Below the pieces are notes generated by a model. That model was given only the letters and a program-made list of their open reading frames with translations. It was not told where the DNA came from and searched no databases. Below, one piece after another: positions 16,710 to 24,280 of a stretch of 37,053 bases of DNA. Numbering within the stretch: position 1 is the stretch's first letter; every line of letters starts with the position of its first letter. The translations under genes were made by a program, and so were the position numbers. This DNA comes from Thermoanaerobaculales bacterium (GTDB lineage Bacteria; Acidobacteriota; Thermoanaerobaculia; Thermoanaerobaculales; Sulfomarinibacteraceae): the NCBI GenBank assembly GCA_025456385.1, contig JALOKS010000006.1, forward strand, positions 1 to 37,053, given 5' to 3'.

Positions 16710-17801
16710 TCAGCCGAAGACGCCCGGGAAGCGCTCCAGAATCGCCGCCGCGGCGGCCGCTGCGCCGTCGTCGGTCGACGGCTCGCGCGGCGCCATCGCC
16801 AGCAGCTCGGCCACCACGGGCAGCCAGCGCCCGGTCGCGAAGGTCTCGCGGTCGAGCTCGCGGGCGTTGAGCCGCGCCTCGACGAAGCTCGCCAGCACCG
16901 GCGACTCCGGAAACTCCGGTCGGCTGAGGTAGGCGAAGGCGACCCCCGTGCGCAGCGCCTCGGCGGTGGTGCTGTAGCCCAGCTTGCCGACCACCGCGTC
17001 GGCGGCCGCCACGAGGTCGGGGTGGTAGTGACGGCCGTGAAAGGGCAGCGTCAGGAGGCGGCCGCGGCGCCCGGCACGCGCGGCGCCGCCCGGAACCACC
17101 GTCCAGGCGCCCGCCGCAGCCAGGCCCCCGAGCGGGCCGTAGTCCCAGGGCACGCCGCCCATGCTCGCGAGCACCACCGGCTGGCCGTCCGGCGGGATGC
17201 CGAGGAGGCGGCGCACGGTCTCCCGCGGCAGACGCGGCCGGCGCGCGATCGGAGGCACCGCCGTCGCACCGGCGACCTCCTCGCAGCAGGGCCGGGCCTG
17301 GACCCGGAGCTCGGCCCGTGCCACGTCCTCCGCCATCTCCCGGCCGAGCCGCTGCAGCGCGCGCGGCGCGCCCGGCAGGCGGTCGTAGATCCAGCCCCAG
17401 GTGAAGCTCTCGACCAGCACCGCGGGCAGCCCGGCGCAGGCGGCGACCCGCAGGCCGAGGGCCGAGATGTCGGCGACGACGAGCGCGCAGCCGAGGGACT
17501 CGAGATGCCGCGCCAGCCGTGCGACGGCCGCCGGGTCGTTCCAGGGCGAGGCCGCCAGGCGCTCGACCGTGGCCGCGGGATCGGCGTCGAGCGGCGAGGT
17601 CTGCACGAGCCCGACGTCGCAGGCCACGCGGTGGTAGCGGAAGGGAGCGGCGAGCGACTCGCTGAAGAACCACCGCGGCACGGTCGTGAAGAGGTGGATC
17701 TCGAGACCGGGGCGACGGTCGGCGAGGGCCTCGAGCACCGCGGCGGCCCGCGCCGCGTGCCCGAAGCCGTGCGGCGAGACGAAGAAGGCGACGGCCACCA
17801 T
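16710..17801 (-). CDS. Predicted GT-B-fold glycosyltransferase
   Basis: 363 residues. The N-terminus VAVAFFVSPHGFGHAARAAAVLEAL is the glycine-rich, HGFGHA-type start found in MurG-like and arabinokinase-associated GT-B proteins. The C-terminal half has VVLASMGGVPWDYGPLGG and a nucleotide-sugar-site-like GKLGYSTTAEALRTGVAFAYLSRPEFPES. Donor and acceptor are unknown. There are no membrane helices. The ATG at 17801 starts exactly at the first strand of the fold. It converges on the SRP RNA gene and is divergent from the exported hypothetical at 17871. Confidence 0.8.
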   Translation of the reverse strand: MVAVAFFVSPHGFGHAARAAAVLEALADRRPGLEIHLFTTVPRWFFSESLAAPFRYHRVACDVGLVQTSPLDADPAATVERLAASPWNDPAAVARLARHLESLGCALVVADISALGLRVAACAGLPAVLVESFTWGWIYDRLPGAPRALQRLGREMAEDVARAELRVQARPCCEEVAGATAVPPIARRPRLPRETVRRLLGIPPDGQPVVLASMGGVPWDYGPLGGLAAAGAWTVVPGGAARAGRRGRLLTLPFHGRHYHPDLVAAADAVVGKLGYSTTAEALRTGVAFAYLSRPEFPESPVLASFVEARLNARELDRETFATGRWLPVVAELLAMAPREPSTDDGAAAAAAAILERFPGVFG

Positions 17802-17870
17802 GCCCGCCGAGTGTAGTCCGCTCCCTGCGCGCCGATCCCGGCCCGCCTCGCCCTGTGCTACGATGCGGCC

Positions 17871-18731
17871 GTGCGACGCGCTCTCGTCACGCTGCTCGTG
17901 ATCGTGTCCGTGGCCGGGTTTGCGGACGCGCAGAGTGCGTCGGCCCGTGCCTGGCAACAGCGCCTGCAGCTCGAGATCCCCCTACCGGTCCCGCTGGTTG
18001 CGCTCGAGGCGGTCAACCCGTTCGCGGTCGAGATCGACGAGCCGCCGACACTGCTGCAGTCGACCCTGCCCCGCAAGGTCGACGTCGCGGGCACCGCAGT
18101 GGTCGCGGCCTACGTCGACGCCAAGGGCGAGAGCCTCGGGGGCGTGCCGCTCAGCCTGCCCTTCCCGGGCCTGACCGCGCCCCTCGTGCAGGGGCTGACC
18201 GGCGCGCGCTTCGACGCCGCCGCGGCCGGCCCGGCGCCGCAGGCGTCGTGGGTGCTGCTCGAGATCAACCTCGAGGGACGGGTGAAGGAGGCCTCGGTCC
18301 TCGACCCGGCTCTCGAAGCGCCCGACCCGGCGGCGCCGCCGACCCCGACGCAGCAGTCCGAGATGGCGCCCCCGGGCGCTCTCCGCAACCTCCCTTTCAC
18401 GCCGCAGGCGCAGCTGTCGCGGACCGCAGCCCCCCGGCGCCTGAGCATCAGCGCCCCGGCGCGCGATGACGAGATCCCGGTCCGCGCCCTCGTCCACTTC
18501 ACGGCCGACGGCCGCTGCGACCGCTACGTGCCGCTCGACCTTCCGGCGGGCCTCAACCCCTGGCTGTCGGCCTACCTCGCGAGCTGGCGGGTGCAGCCGG
18601 CGACCCGCGACGGGGCAGCCGTCGACTCGTGGTCGCTGTACTCCGCGAGGCTCGTGCTCAAGCTGTCCGGGCTCGACTCGACCGAGGTCCGCGTCGTCCG
18701 CGACCGCGAGTATCGGCCTGACGCGACGTGA
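17871..18731 (+). CDS. Exported protein of unknown function
   Basis: 286 residues from a GTG start, with a signal peptide (residues 1-20, VIVSVAGFADAQS). The mature part has two segments, about 70-145 and 200-275, each with a VxFxxDG-like strand pattern (VAAYVDAKGES; LVHFTADGRCDRY). They are separated by a Pro/Thr-rich linker (near residues 145-185). The paired pattern recalls TonB-C-like domains, but no TonB motif is certain. It is convergent with selB, six bases apart at the stops. I do not recognise a family. Confidence 0.7.
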   Translation: MRRALVTLLVIVSVAGFADAQSASARAWQQRLQLEIPLPVPLVALEAVNPFAVEIDEPPTLLQSTLPRKVDVAGTAVVAAYVDAKGESLGGVPLSLPFPGLTAPLVQGLTGARFDAAAAGPAPQASWVLLEINLEGRVKEASVLDPALEAPDPAAPPTPTQQSEMAPPGALRNLPFTPQAQLSRTAAPRRLSISAPARDDEIPVRALVHFTADGRCDRYVPLDLPAGLNPWLSAYLASWRVQPATRDGAAVDSWSLYSARLVLKLSGLDSTEVRVVRDREYRPDAT

Positions 18732-18737
18732 GTCGGC

Positions 18738-20648
18738 TCAGCCGCCCCGGCGCACGATGCGGCGCCGGTCGCCGTGGCGCACCGTCACCCGCTCCGAGTC
18801 CAGCCACTCCAGGGCCGGAATCGCCAGCTTGCGGGTCAGCCCGAAGCGGTCCTTGAACTCGGCGACCCCGAAGTCCTCGACCTGCCAGTCCCGCACCCGC
18901 CCGGCCACCTCGTCGAGTACCGCCCGGTGGATGAGGAACTTGCCGTCGAGGCGCACCAGCCGGCGGCGCTGGACGAGAAACCGGCAGATGCCCTCCACCG
19001 CCTCCGGCCGCGCGGCGAGCTGCTCGGCCACCGCCTGCGGCGACGGCGCCTCGAAGCCGAGCTCGCGGTAACGGGCCTCGACGCGGCGTGCGAGCTCCTC
19101 GCCCGCCTCCGTCATGTGGCTGTCGCGGCCCGGCGGCACCACCCGCCCGCCGGCGAGCTCGATCACGCCGCGCGCCCGCAGCTGCTCGAGGTAGAGGTCG
19201 GCGAAGGGCAGTGCCGGCGCCGCCAGCAGCCCGCCGGCGAAGTCGCGCGCCGGAATGCCGGCCGAGACCTCCTCGCCGGCGAGGCGATCGCGGAGGGCGC
19301 GGGCGGCGGCCTTGGCGAGCCGCTCGACTTGCGCGGTGCTGACGAAGCGGGGCGGCTGGGTCGGGAGGGGACGGATCGAGCCGCCCTCGAGGAGGCGCCC
19401 GAGCGGGGCCTCGAGGGCCTCCTCGAGGGCCCCGAGCCGACCCGCCATCGCCGGCACCGCCAGGCCGGCGAGATCCTCCGCCTCGATCCAGGCGGCGAGC
19501 AGCCGGGGCCACGCCTCCGGCTGCACGGAAGGCAGCTCGGCGAGCGCCGCGGCGTCGCGGCGGCGCCAGCGCCGCAACCGCGCGTCGAGAACCCGGGCGC
19601 CGGCGAAGGTGTTGACCGGCGCCGGTCGGCGCAGGACCATGCGGTCGCCGGGAAAGAGCAGCAGGGGCTCGCGCAGCAGCAGCTGGCCGTTGCTGCGGCC
19701 TCCGGGCTCGAGGGGGCGGCGGGCGAGCCGCTCGATGCGGGCCGGCACCCGCGCCGCCAGGGCGTGGACCTCGACCTCGTCGCCCTCGTCGAGGGCCGCG
19801 GGGGCGGAAGCGAGCAGCTCGAGGTCGACGGTCGCCAGCAGGGTCGGCTGCCAGGGTCCCGGCGAGAGAACCTGGTGGCCGCGCTCGAGGGCGTCGCGGG
19901 CGAGTCCGGTGAGGTTGATGGCCACCCGCTCGCCGGCCTCGACCCGCTGGCGCTCGGCGCCGTGGACGTGCAGGCGGCGGACCCGCGCCGGGGCGCCGAG
20001 CGGCTGCACGACGACCTCCGAGCCGACCTCGAGCGCGCCCGAGAGCGAGGTGCCGGTGACCACGGTACCGGCACCGGTGAGGCTGAAGACGCGGTCGATC
20101 GGCTCCCGGAACGGGCGCCCGGCGACCAGGTGCGGTCGGGCGCGGGCGCCCTGCTCGACGAGCAGCCGCTTGAGCTCGGCGATGCCGGCGCCGGTGTGCG
20201 CCGACACCGGCAGGACCGGGACGCCCGCGAAGGGGGTGCCCGCGAGCAGCTCCCGCACCTCCTCCGCGGCCAGCTCGACGAGCTCGTCCGGCACCAGATC
20301 GGTCTTGGTCAGGGCCACCGCCCCGCCCGGGACCCCCATCAGCCGGATCACCTCGAGGTGCTCGCGGGTCTGCGGCATGACGCCCTCGTCGGCGGCGATG
20401 ACCAGCAGCGCGAGGTCGATGCCGGCGGCGCCGGCGATCATGGTGTGCACCAGCCGCTCGTGCCCCGGCACATCGACGAAGTGGAGCTGGGTGTCGCCCT
20501 CCGAGAGCTCGGCGAAGCCGAGGTCGATGGTGATGCCCCGCAGCTTCTCCTCGGGCAGGCGGTCGCAGTCGGTCCCGGTCAGCGCCTTGACCAGGGTGGT
20601 CTTGCCGTGGTCGATGTGCCCGGCTGTGCCCCACACGACGTGCCGCAT
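18738..20648 (-). CDS. selB: Selenocysteine-specific elongation factor SelB
   Basis: Delivers selenocysteyl-tRNA to UGA codons with a SECIS element. The 636-residue protein starts with the GTPase domain: G1 GHIDHGKT at 10-17, G3 DVPGHE, and G4 as TKTD, the SelB variant of NKxD. The beta-barrel domains II and III follow. About 250 C-terminal residues form winged helices for SECIS binding, with the typical TEAGEELARRVEARYRELGF and FKDRFGLTRKLAIPALEWLD. The ATG at 20648 is preferred over a GTG at 20663. No selA, selD or tRNA-Sec is visible in this window. Confidence 0.94.
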   Translation of the reverse strand: MRHVVWGTAGHIDHGKTTLVKALTGTDCDRLPEEKLRGITIDLGFAELSEGDTQLHFVDVPGHERLVHTMIAGAAGIDLALLVIAADEGVMPQTREHLEVIRLMGVPGGAVALTKTDLVPDELVELAAEEVRELLAGTPFAGVPVLPVSAHTGAGIAELKRLLVEQGARARPHLVAGRPFREPIDRVFSLTGAGTVVTGTSLSGALEVGSEVVVQPLGAPARVRRLHVHGAERQRVEAGERVAINLTGLARDALERGHQVLSPGPWQPTLLATVDLELLASAPAALDEGDEVEVHALAARVPARIERLARRPLEPGGRSNGQLLLREPLLLFPGDRMVLRRPAPVNTFAGARVLDARLRRWRRRDAAALAELPSVQPEAWPRLLAAWIEAEDLAGLAVPAMAGRLGALEEALEAPLGRLLEGGSIRPLPTQPPRFVSTAQVERLAKAAARALRDRLAGEEVSAGIPARDFAGGLLAAPALPFADLYLEQLRARGVIELAGGRVVPPGRDSHMTEAGEELARRVEARYRELGFEAPSPQAVAEQLAARPEAVEGICRFLVQRRRLVRLDGKFLIHRAVLDEVAGRVRDWQVEDFGVAEFKDRFGLTRKLAIPALEWLDSERVTVRHGDRRRIVRRGG

Positions 20649-20734
20649 GTGGCCATGGTACACGGCGCCCGATCCCCGCCGGCGCCGCCTGCCGCGACCT
20701 TGGCCGGCGGCCGCGGAGCCGGTATTCTCGGCTG

Positions 20735-21301
20735 GTGAGCGCCGCAGGGGTCGAAACCGAGCTCAAGCTCCCGGTCGGGGACCACGAGCCGGTCCGCTGC
20801 GCTCTCGCCGCCCTCGGCGCGGTGCGGACGGACACCCTCGCGCGCGAGGTCAACCTCCTGCTCGACGGCCCGGAGCGCCGCCTCGCAGCCGCGGGCTGCG
20901 TGCTGCGGCTGCGCCGCTACGGCGACCGGCACCTTCTCACCTTCAAAGGACCGGCGAGCTTCGTGGGCGCGGTCAAGAGCCGGGTCGAGCACGAGCTCGA
21001 GATCGGGGACGTGGAGCTCATGCGGCGGGTGCTGGAGGCGATCGGGCTCGAGGTCGTCATGCGCTACGACAAGGACCGCGAGGCCTGGCGCCTCGACGAG
21101 CTCGCCATCGTCCTCGACCGCACGCCGATGGGCGACTTCGTCGAGATCGAAGGGCCGGCGGGCAGGCTCGAGGCGGCGGCGCGGGCCCTCGGCCTCGACC
21201 CGGAGGCGGCGGTCCGCGGCTCCTACGTCAGCCTGTGGCAGGAGCTGCGGTCGGCGCACCCCGAGCGCGCCCTGCCGGCCGACATGGTGTTTCCGGAATG
21301 A
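20735..21301 (+). CDS. CYTH-domain protein (CyaB/triphosphatase type)
   Basis: 188 residues from GTG 20735. The CYTH signature ExExK is at the N-terminus (VETELKL). It is followed by the basic/acidic strands that line the tunnel: CVLRLRRYGDRHLLTFKGP, HELEIGD, RYDKDREAW and DFVEIEGP. Family members act on triphosphates (class IV adenylate cyclase, thiamine triphosphatase, inorganic triphosphatase); which one cannot be told. The stop overlaps the next gene's ATG (ATGA), so the two are coupled. Confidence 0.87.
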   Translation: MSAAGVETELKLPVGDHEPVRCALAALGAVRTDTLAREVNLLLDGPERRLAAAGCVLRLRRYGDRHLLTFKGPASFVGAVKSRVEHELEIGDVELMRRVLEAIGLEVVMRYDKDREAWRLDELAIVLDRTPMGDFVEIEGPAGRLEAAARALGLDPEAAVRGSYVSLWQELRSAHPERALPADMVFPE

Positions 21302-22257
21302 GCGGCTTCGCGGCCGCCATGGTGCTCGCGGCCGGCCGTGGGGAGCGGATGCGGCCGCTGTCCGACGTGCTGCCCAAGCCCGCGCTGCCGCTGCCGGAGG
21401 GGCCGGTCGTCGCGTCGGCCATGCGCCTCGCCGTGGTGGCCGGCGCGCGGCGGATCGTCGTCAACACCTGGCACCTCGGCGCGCAGATGGCGGCGGCGGC
21501 GGCCGAGGTCGCCCTGCCGGGAGTGGAGGTCCTGCTGTCGCCGGAGCCGACTCTCATGGGCACGGCCGGCGGTCTCGCCCTGGCGCGCGACCGCGGCCTG
21601 CTCGACGGTGAGGGGCCGATCCTGGTGCTCAACGGTGACGGCGTGCTCGACCTCGAGCTCGCACCGCTGGCGGCGCGGCACGCCGCGAGCGGCGACCTCG
21701 TGACGCTCGCGCTGCGCCCGCACCCCGACCCCCGGCGCTGGTCACGGGTCGTGCTTGCCGCCGACGGGCGGGTGGAGAGGATGCTGCCGGCCGGGCCGGC
21801 GGCGCCCGCGGACAACGGGATGCTCTACCCGGGGGTGATGGTGGTGGCGCGCGAGGCCCTCGCGCGCCTGCCGCCGGGCCCCGGCGGGATCGCGCAGCTG
21901 CTGTGGGAGCCGGCGCTGAGCGCGGGGCGGCTCGGGGGGGCGGTGGTGCCGGGGCGCTGGCGGGAGGTCGGCACCCCGACCGACTACCGCGAGCTGGTGG
22001 TCGCGCGGCTCGGTGACCGGGCCTGGGTCCACTCCTCGGCGTCGGTCGCGCCGTCCGCCGTCCTCCGCGGGGCGCTGGTCGGCGCCGGATCCCGCGTCGC
22101 CGCGGAGGCCGTGGTCCGCGCTTCGGTGGTCGCTGCCGGCGCGCAGGTCGGCGCCGGCGCCGAGATCAGGGGCTCGGTGCTTCTCGGCCGGGTCGCCGCG
22201 GCGCCGGACGAGAAGCTGGACGGCGTGCTGCGCGCCCAGGGCCCGCCGGTCTGCTGA
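21298..22257 (+). CDS. Sugar-phosphate nucleotidyltransferase with left-handed-helix tail
   Basis: 319 residues. The N-terminal nucleotidyltransferase domain has AMVLAAGRGERMRPLSDVLPKP (nucleotide loop), TLMGTAGGLALA, and LVLNGDG with the metal-binding Asp. The C-terminus has hexapeptide-like repeats (VHSSASVAPSAVLRGALVGAG; VVAAGAQVGAGAEIRGSVLLG) that form a short left-handed beta-helix. This is the GDP-mannose/glucose-1-phosphate nucleotidyltransferase type, often found as MurNAc-1-P uridylyltransferase (MurU) or GMPP. The substrate is not determined. It is coupled to the CYTH gene by ATGA. Confidence 0.87.
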   Translation: MSGFAAAMVLAAGRGERMRPLSDVLPKPALPLPEGPVVASAMRLAVVAGARRIVVNTWHLGAQMAAAAAEVALPGVEVLLSPEPTLMGTAGGLALARDRGLLDGEGPILVLNGDGVLDLELAPLAARHAASGDLVTLALRPHPDPRRWSRVVLAADGRVERMLPAGPAAPADNGMLYPGVMVVAREALARLPPGPGGIAQLLWEPALSAGRLGGAVVPGRWREVGTPTDYRELVVARLGDRAWVHSSASVAPSAVLRGALVGAGSRVAAEAVVRASVVAAGAQVGAGAEIRGSVLLGRVAAAPDEKLDGVLRAQGPPVC

Positions 22258-22279
22258 CGGGTCGCCCGCCGCCGCCGCA

Positions 22280-22900
22280 TCACAGGCCCGCCTCGCGCCA
22301 CTCCGGCCAGCCCGCGCGCCAGAGCAGGGAGTTGATCCGCGCGGTCGAGCCGTAGATCCGCAGCACCCGCATCCGCACCCTGTGGTCGCTCAGGTAGACC
22401 GAGCTCGGCGTGGCGCGGCCGTCCGGGCTGAAGGTGATGATGTCGCCGCGCCCCGCGCGCACCGGGTCGCCGGGATCGCCGGCGAGGCGGCCGCGGCCCG
22501 AGGGGTCGGGCACGAACTCGCCCGCGAGGATCCCGAGGCCGGCCTCGCCGGGTGCGAACTCGAGGACCTCGGAGATGAGGGGGTCGGCGCCCGACTCGAG
22601 GTCGGTGTGCAGGATGCCGTCGCCGTCGCCATCGGCGGCGATGAAGCAGCGCCACGAGCCGTCCGGCCGCCGCTCGAAGACGAGCCCGGTGGCGCGCTGC
22701 TCCATGACCGCCACCGCCCGGCAGCGGAACATCAGGCCGCGCAGCCGCGCCGCGGCCCCGGCGAGCGCCGCGGCCCGCCGCGCCTCCGCGAGGTCGGGGA
22801 CCGCGACCCCGACGATGAGGGCGGCGAGGAGGAGCGCGGCGAGCACCTCGACCAGCGACTGCCCGGCCTCGCGGGCGGCACGGGTGCGGTCAGCGACCAT
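22280..22900 (-). CDS. Type IV pilin-like / GspH-type pseudopilin
   Basis: 206 residues. The prepilin signal is REAGQSLVEVLAALLL: a cleavable short basic leader, Gly13 just before the cut, and Glu at +5 of the mature protein. A hydrophobic helix of about 20 residues follows. The mature part fits the FimT/GspH minor pseudopilin family (AVVMEQRATGLVFERRPDG-like strands, DGDGILHTDLE, a VYLS strand). It would be assembled into a type IV pilus or type II secretion pseudopilus. A GGGGAGG site 4-5 bases before the ATG at 22900 fixes the start. No other pilus genes are near. Confidence 0.83.
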   Translation of the reverse strand: MVADRTRAAREAGQSLVEVLAALLLAALIVGVAVPDLAEARRAAALAGAAARLRGLMFRCRAVAVMEQRATGLVFERRPDGSWRCFIAADGDGDGILHTDLESGADPLISEVLEFAPGEAGLGILAGEFVPDPSGRGRLAGDPGDPVRAGRGDIITFSPDGRATPSSVYLSDHRVRMRVLRIYGSTARINSLLWRAGWPEWREAGL

Positions 22901-23014
22901 GAGACCTCCCCGGAGGAAGAGGCGGCCCCGAAGGGCCGCATCCCGTCCACGCTGTGCTCGGGTCATCCGCCCCGGGGCAGGCCCATCCCGCCCGGAGCCG
23001 ATGACAGTTGCTCG

Positions 23015-23338
23015 TCAGGCGCCGCTGCGCGGCGACCGCACCTTGGCGCTCAGGGTCGTCGCCCCGCTGGTCGCGAGGTAGGGACGCAGGCGCTCGAGAG
23101 CCGCCTCGCCGATCCCCTTGACCGCGACGATCTCGTCGACGCTGCGGAAGGCCCCGTTGGCCTCGCGGAAGTCGACGATGCGGGCCGCGAGCGCCGGGCC
23201 GACCCGCGGCAGCAGCTGCAGCTGCTCGGCGGTGGCGGTGTTGATGTTGACCACCCCCGCGGGGGTGCCGTCGGCGGCGACGGCGAGCGCGGCGGTGGCG
23301 AGGACCAGCAGCAGGGCGAGGGTCGTGGAGGTCTTCAT
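23015..23338 (-). CDS. ComEA-like exported helix-hairpin-helix protein
   Basis: 107 residues: a signal peptide (residues 1-22) and a double helix-hairpin-helix unit of the ComEA type (VVNINTATAEQLQLLPRVGPALAARIVDF; VDEIVAVKGIGEAALERLRPYL). ComEA binds double-stranded DNA in the periplasm during natural transformation; small free-standing forms like this one are common and less studied. The ribosome site AAAGGAG (23345-23351) is six bases before the ATG. A structured leader with a mini-reading-frame lies upstream. The neighbouring pseudopilin would fit DNA uptake, but that link is inference. Confidence 0.87.
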   Translation of the reverse strand: MKTSTTLALLLVLATAALAVAADGTPAGVVNINTATAEQLQLLPRVGPALAARIVDFREANGAFRSVDEIVAVKGIGEAALERLRPYLATSGATTLSAKVRSPRSGA

Positions 23339-23386
23339 CGCATGCTCCTTTCCGTTCGGGTTGGTGATCGGGGTTGCGGTCCGTCC

Positions 23387-23401
23387 TCAGCTGGCATCCA
23401 T
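23387..23401 (-). CDS. Possible four-residue leader frame upstream of the ComEA-like gene
   Basis: ATG-GAT-GCC-AGC-TGA (peptide MDAS) is preceded by the strong ribosome site AAAGGAGG (23407-23414) at five bases. It ends 48 bases before the ATG of the ComEA-like gene, whose own ribosome site AAAGGAG has almost the same spacing. Such short leaders can control translation of the following gene. It may also be chance, or part of an RNA fold that merely resembles a start site. Confidence 0.35.
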   Translation of the reverse strand: MDAS

Positions 23402-23426
23402 AACGGCCTCCTTTCGCTCGCCGCTC

Positions 23427-23452
23427 CCAGGGGCAGCTTCCGTGCCACCTGG
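23427..23452 (-). promoter_or_regulatory. Hairpin in the ComEA-like gene leader
   Basis: CCAGG-GGCA (23427-23435) pairs with TGCC-A-CCTGG (23443-23452), a 9-bp stem with one bulge and a 7-base loop. It lies just upstream of the mini-frame ribosome site on the minus strand. No T-run follows on either strand, so it is not a classic terminator. Confidence 0.6.
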
Positions 23453-23665
23453 AGTGGTTCTCGTAAGTATCTGGAATGAATGGCTTTCGACGAAGCCGGT
23501 CCGACCGGCCTCCGATGGGAGCTGACAACCAAAGCTGTCACCCCGACGGTGGGCTCAGGTCCGGGGACTGGAACAAATTTATGTCAGTGACAGCCTGCTA
23601 TACTCCGCCGATGCGGCTCGGGAGCCAGCCCGTTCTGAGCGCCCCGCGATGGTCCCGGAGCAACG

Positions 23666-24280
23666 GTGGCGGCTGAGTACGCGCTGCTCGTCTCGGGCGG
23701 CTCCGGCGCCCTGCTGGCGACCCGCTTCGCCGCTGCGGCGCTCGCGAGCGGCCGGGTGGAGGCGCTGCACCTGGTGGTGACCGGGCCGGCGGCCAAGGTC
23801 CTCGGCCACGAGCTCGGGCCAGCCTGGGCGGGCGCCCGCGGCTTCCGCGACCAGCTGCCGGTGAGCGACGAGCTCCGCGCGCGCATCCTTCCGCACGCCG
23901 ACTCCGAGATCGAGGCGTCGATCGCCTCCGGCTCGCACCGCCTCGGGGGGGTGGTCGTCCTGCCGTGCTCGGCGGGAATGGCCGGTGCGCTGGCTCACGG
24001 CATCTCGCGCGGTCTCGCCCAGCGGGTCGCCGACGTCGCGCTCAAGCAGCGCTGGCCGCTGATCCTCGGCATCCGCGAGACGCCGATGTCGGCGATCCTG
24101 CTCGAAAACCTGCTCCGCCTCGCGCAGGCCGGCGCGCACATCGTGCCGCCGCTCCCCGCCTTCTACCTCAAGCCCGACGCGGCCACCGCGCTGAGCACCT
24201 TCGCGGACCACTACTGCCTGCGGCTCCTGGACCTGCTCGGCCTGCCCGGCGACGACCGCGGCCTGCGGTGGAATGCGTGA
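23666..24280 (+). CDS. ubiX: Flavin prenyltransferase UbiX family
   Basis: 204 residues from GTG 23666. UbiX makes prenylated FMN, the cofactor of UbiD-type decarboxylases. Motifs are the N-terminal VSGGSGALLA (usual ITGASGA), HADSEIEASIASGS, VVLPCSAGMAGALAHGIS, and the C-terminal LILGIRETPMSAILLENLLRL, then PPLPAFY. The N-terminal motif is slightly unusual but otherwise the family fit is good. It is coupled to the prenyltransferase gene by a GTGA overlap, the typical pair for menaquinone made through futalosine (mqnP with ubiX/ubiD-like genes). No ubiD is in the window. Confidence 0.88.
   Translation: MAAEYALLVSGGSGALLATRFAAAALASGRVEALHLVVTGPAAKVLGHELGPAWAGARGFRDQLPVSDELRARILPHADSEIEASIASGSHRLGGVVVLPCSAGMAGALAHGISRGLAQRVADVALKQRWPLILGIRETPMSAILLENLLRLAQAGAHIVPPLPAFYLKPDAATALSTFADHYCLRLLDLLGLPGDDRGLRWNA

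Larger units (their letters stand above)
23339..23665. promoter_or_regulatory. 327-bp divergent intergenic region with structured comEA leader
   Basis: The gap between the divergent ComEA-like gene and ubiX. On the minus strand it holds an SD-preceded mini-frame (23387-23401) and a strong hairpin (23427-23452). Towards ubiX it has two TGACA/TGTCA inverted repeats (23523-23540 and 23582-23592) and a TATACT hexamer (23599-23604) without a good -35. It is poorer in G+C than the genes beside it. No riboswitch class that I know could be matched. Confidence 0.55.

Noticed and set aside
19255..22257. Plus-strand open frame of 1000 codons
   Set aside because: Only the last 320 codons (from ATG 21298) are the nucleotidyltransferase. 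The upstream part is antisense to selB and of low-complexity Ser/Arg composition.
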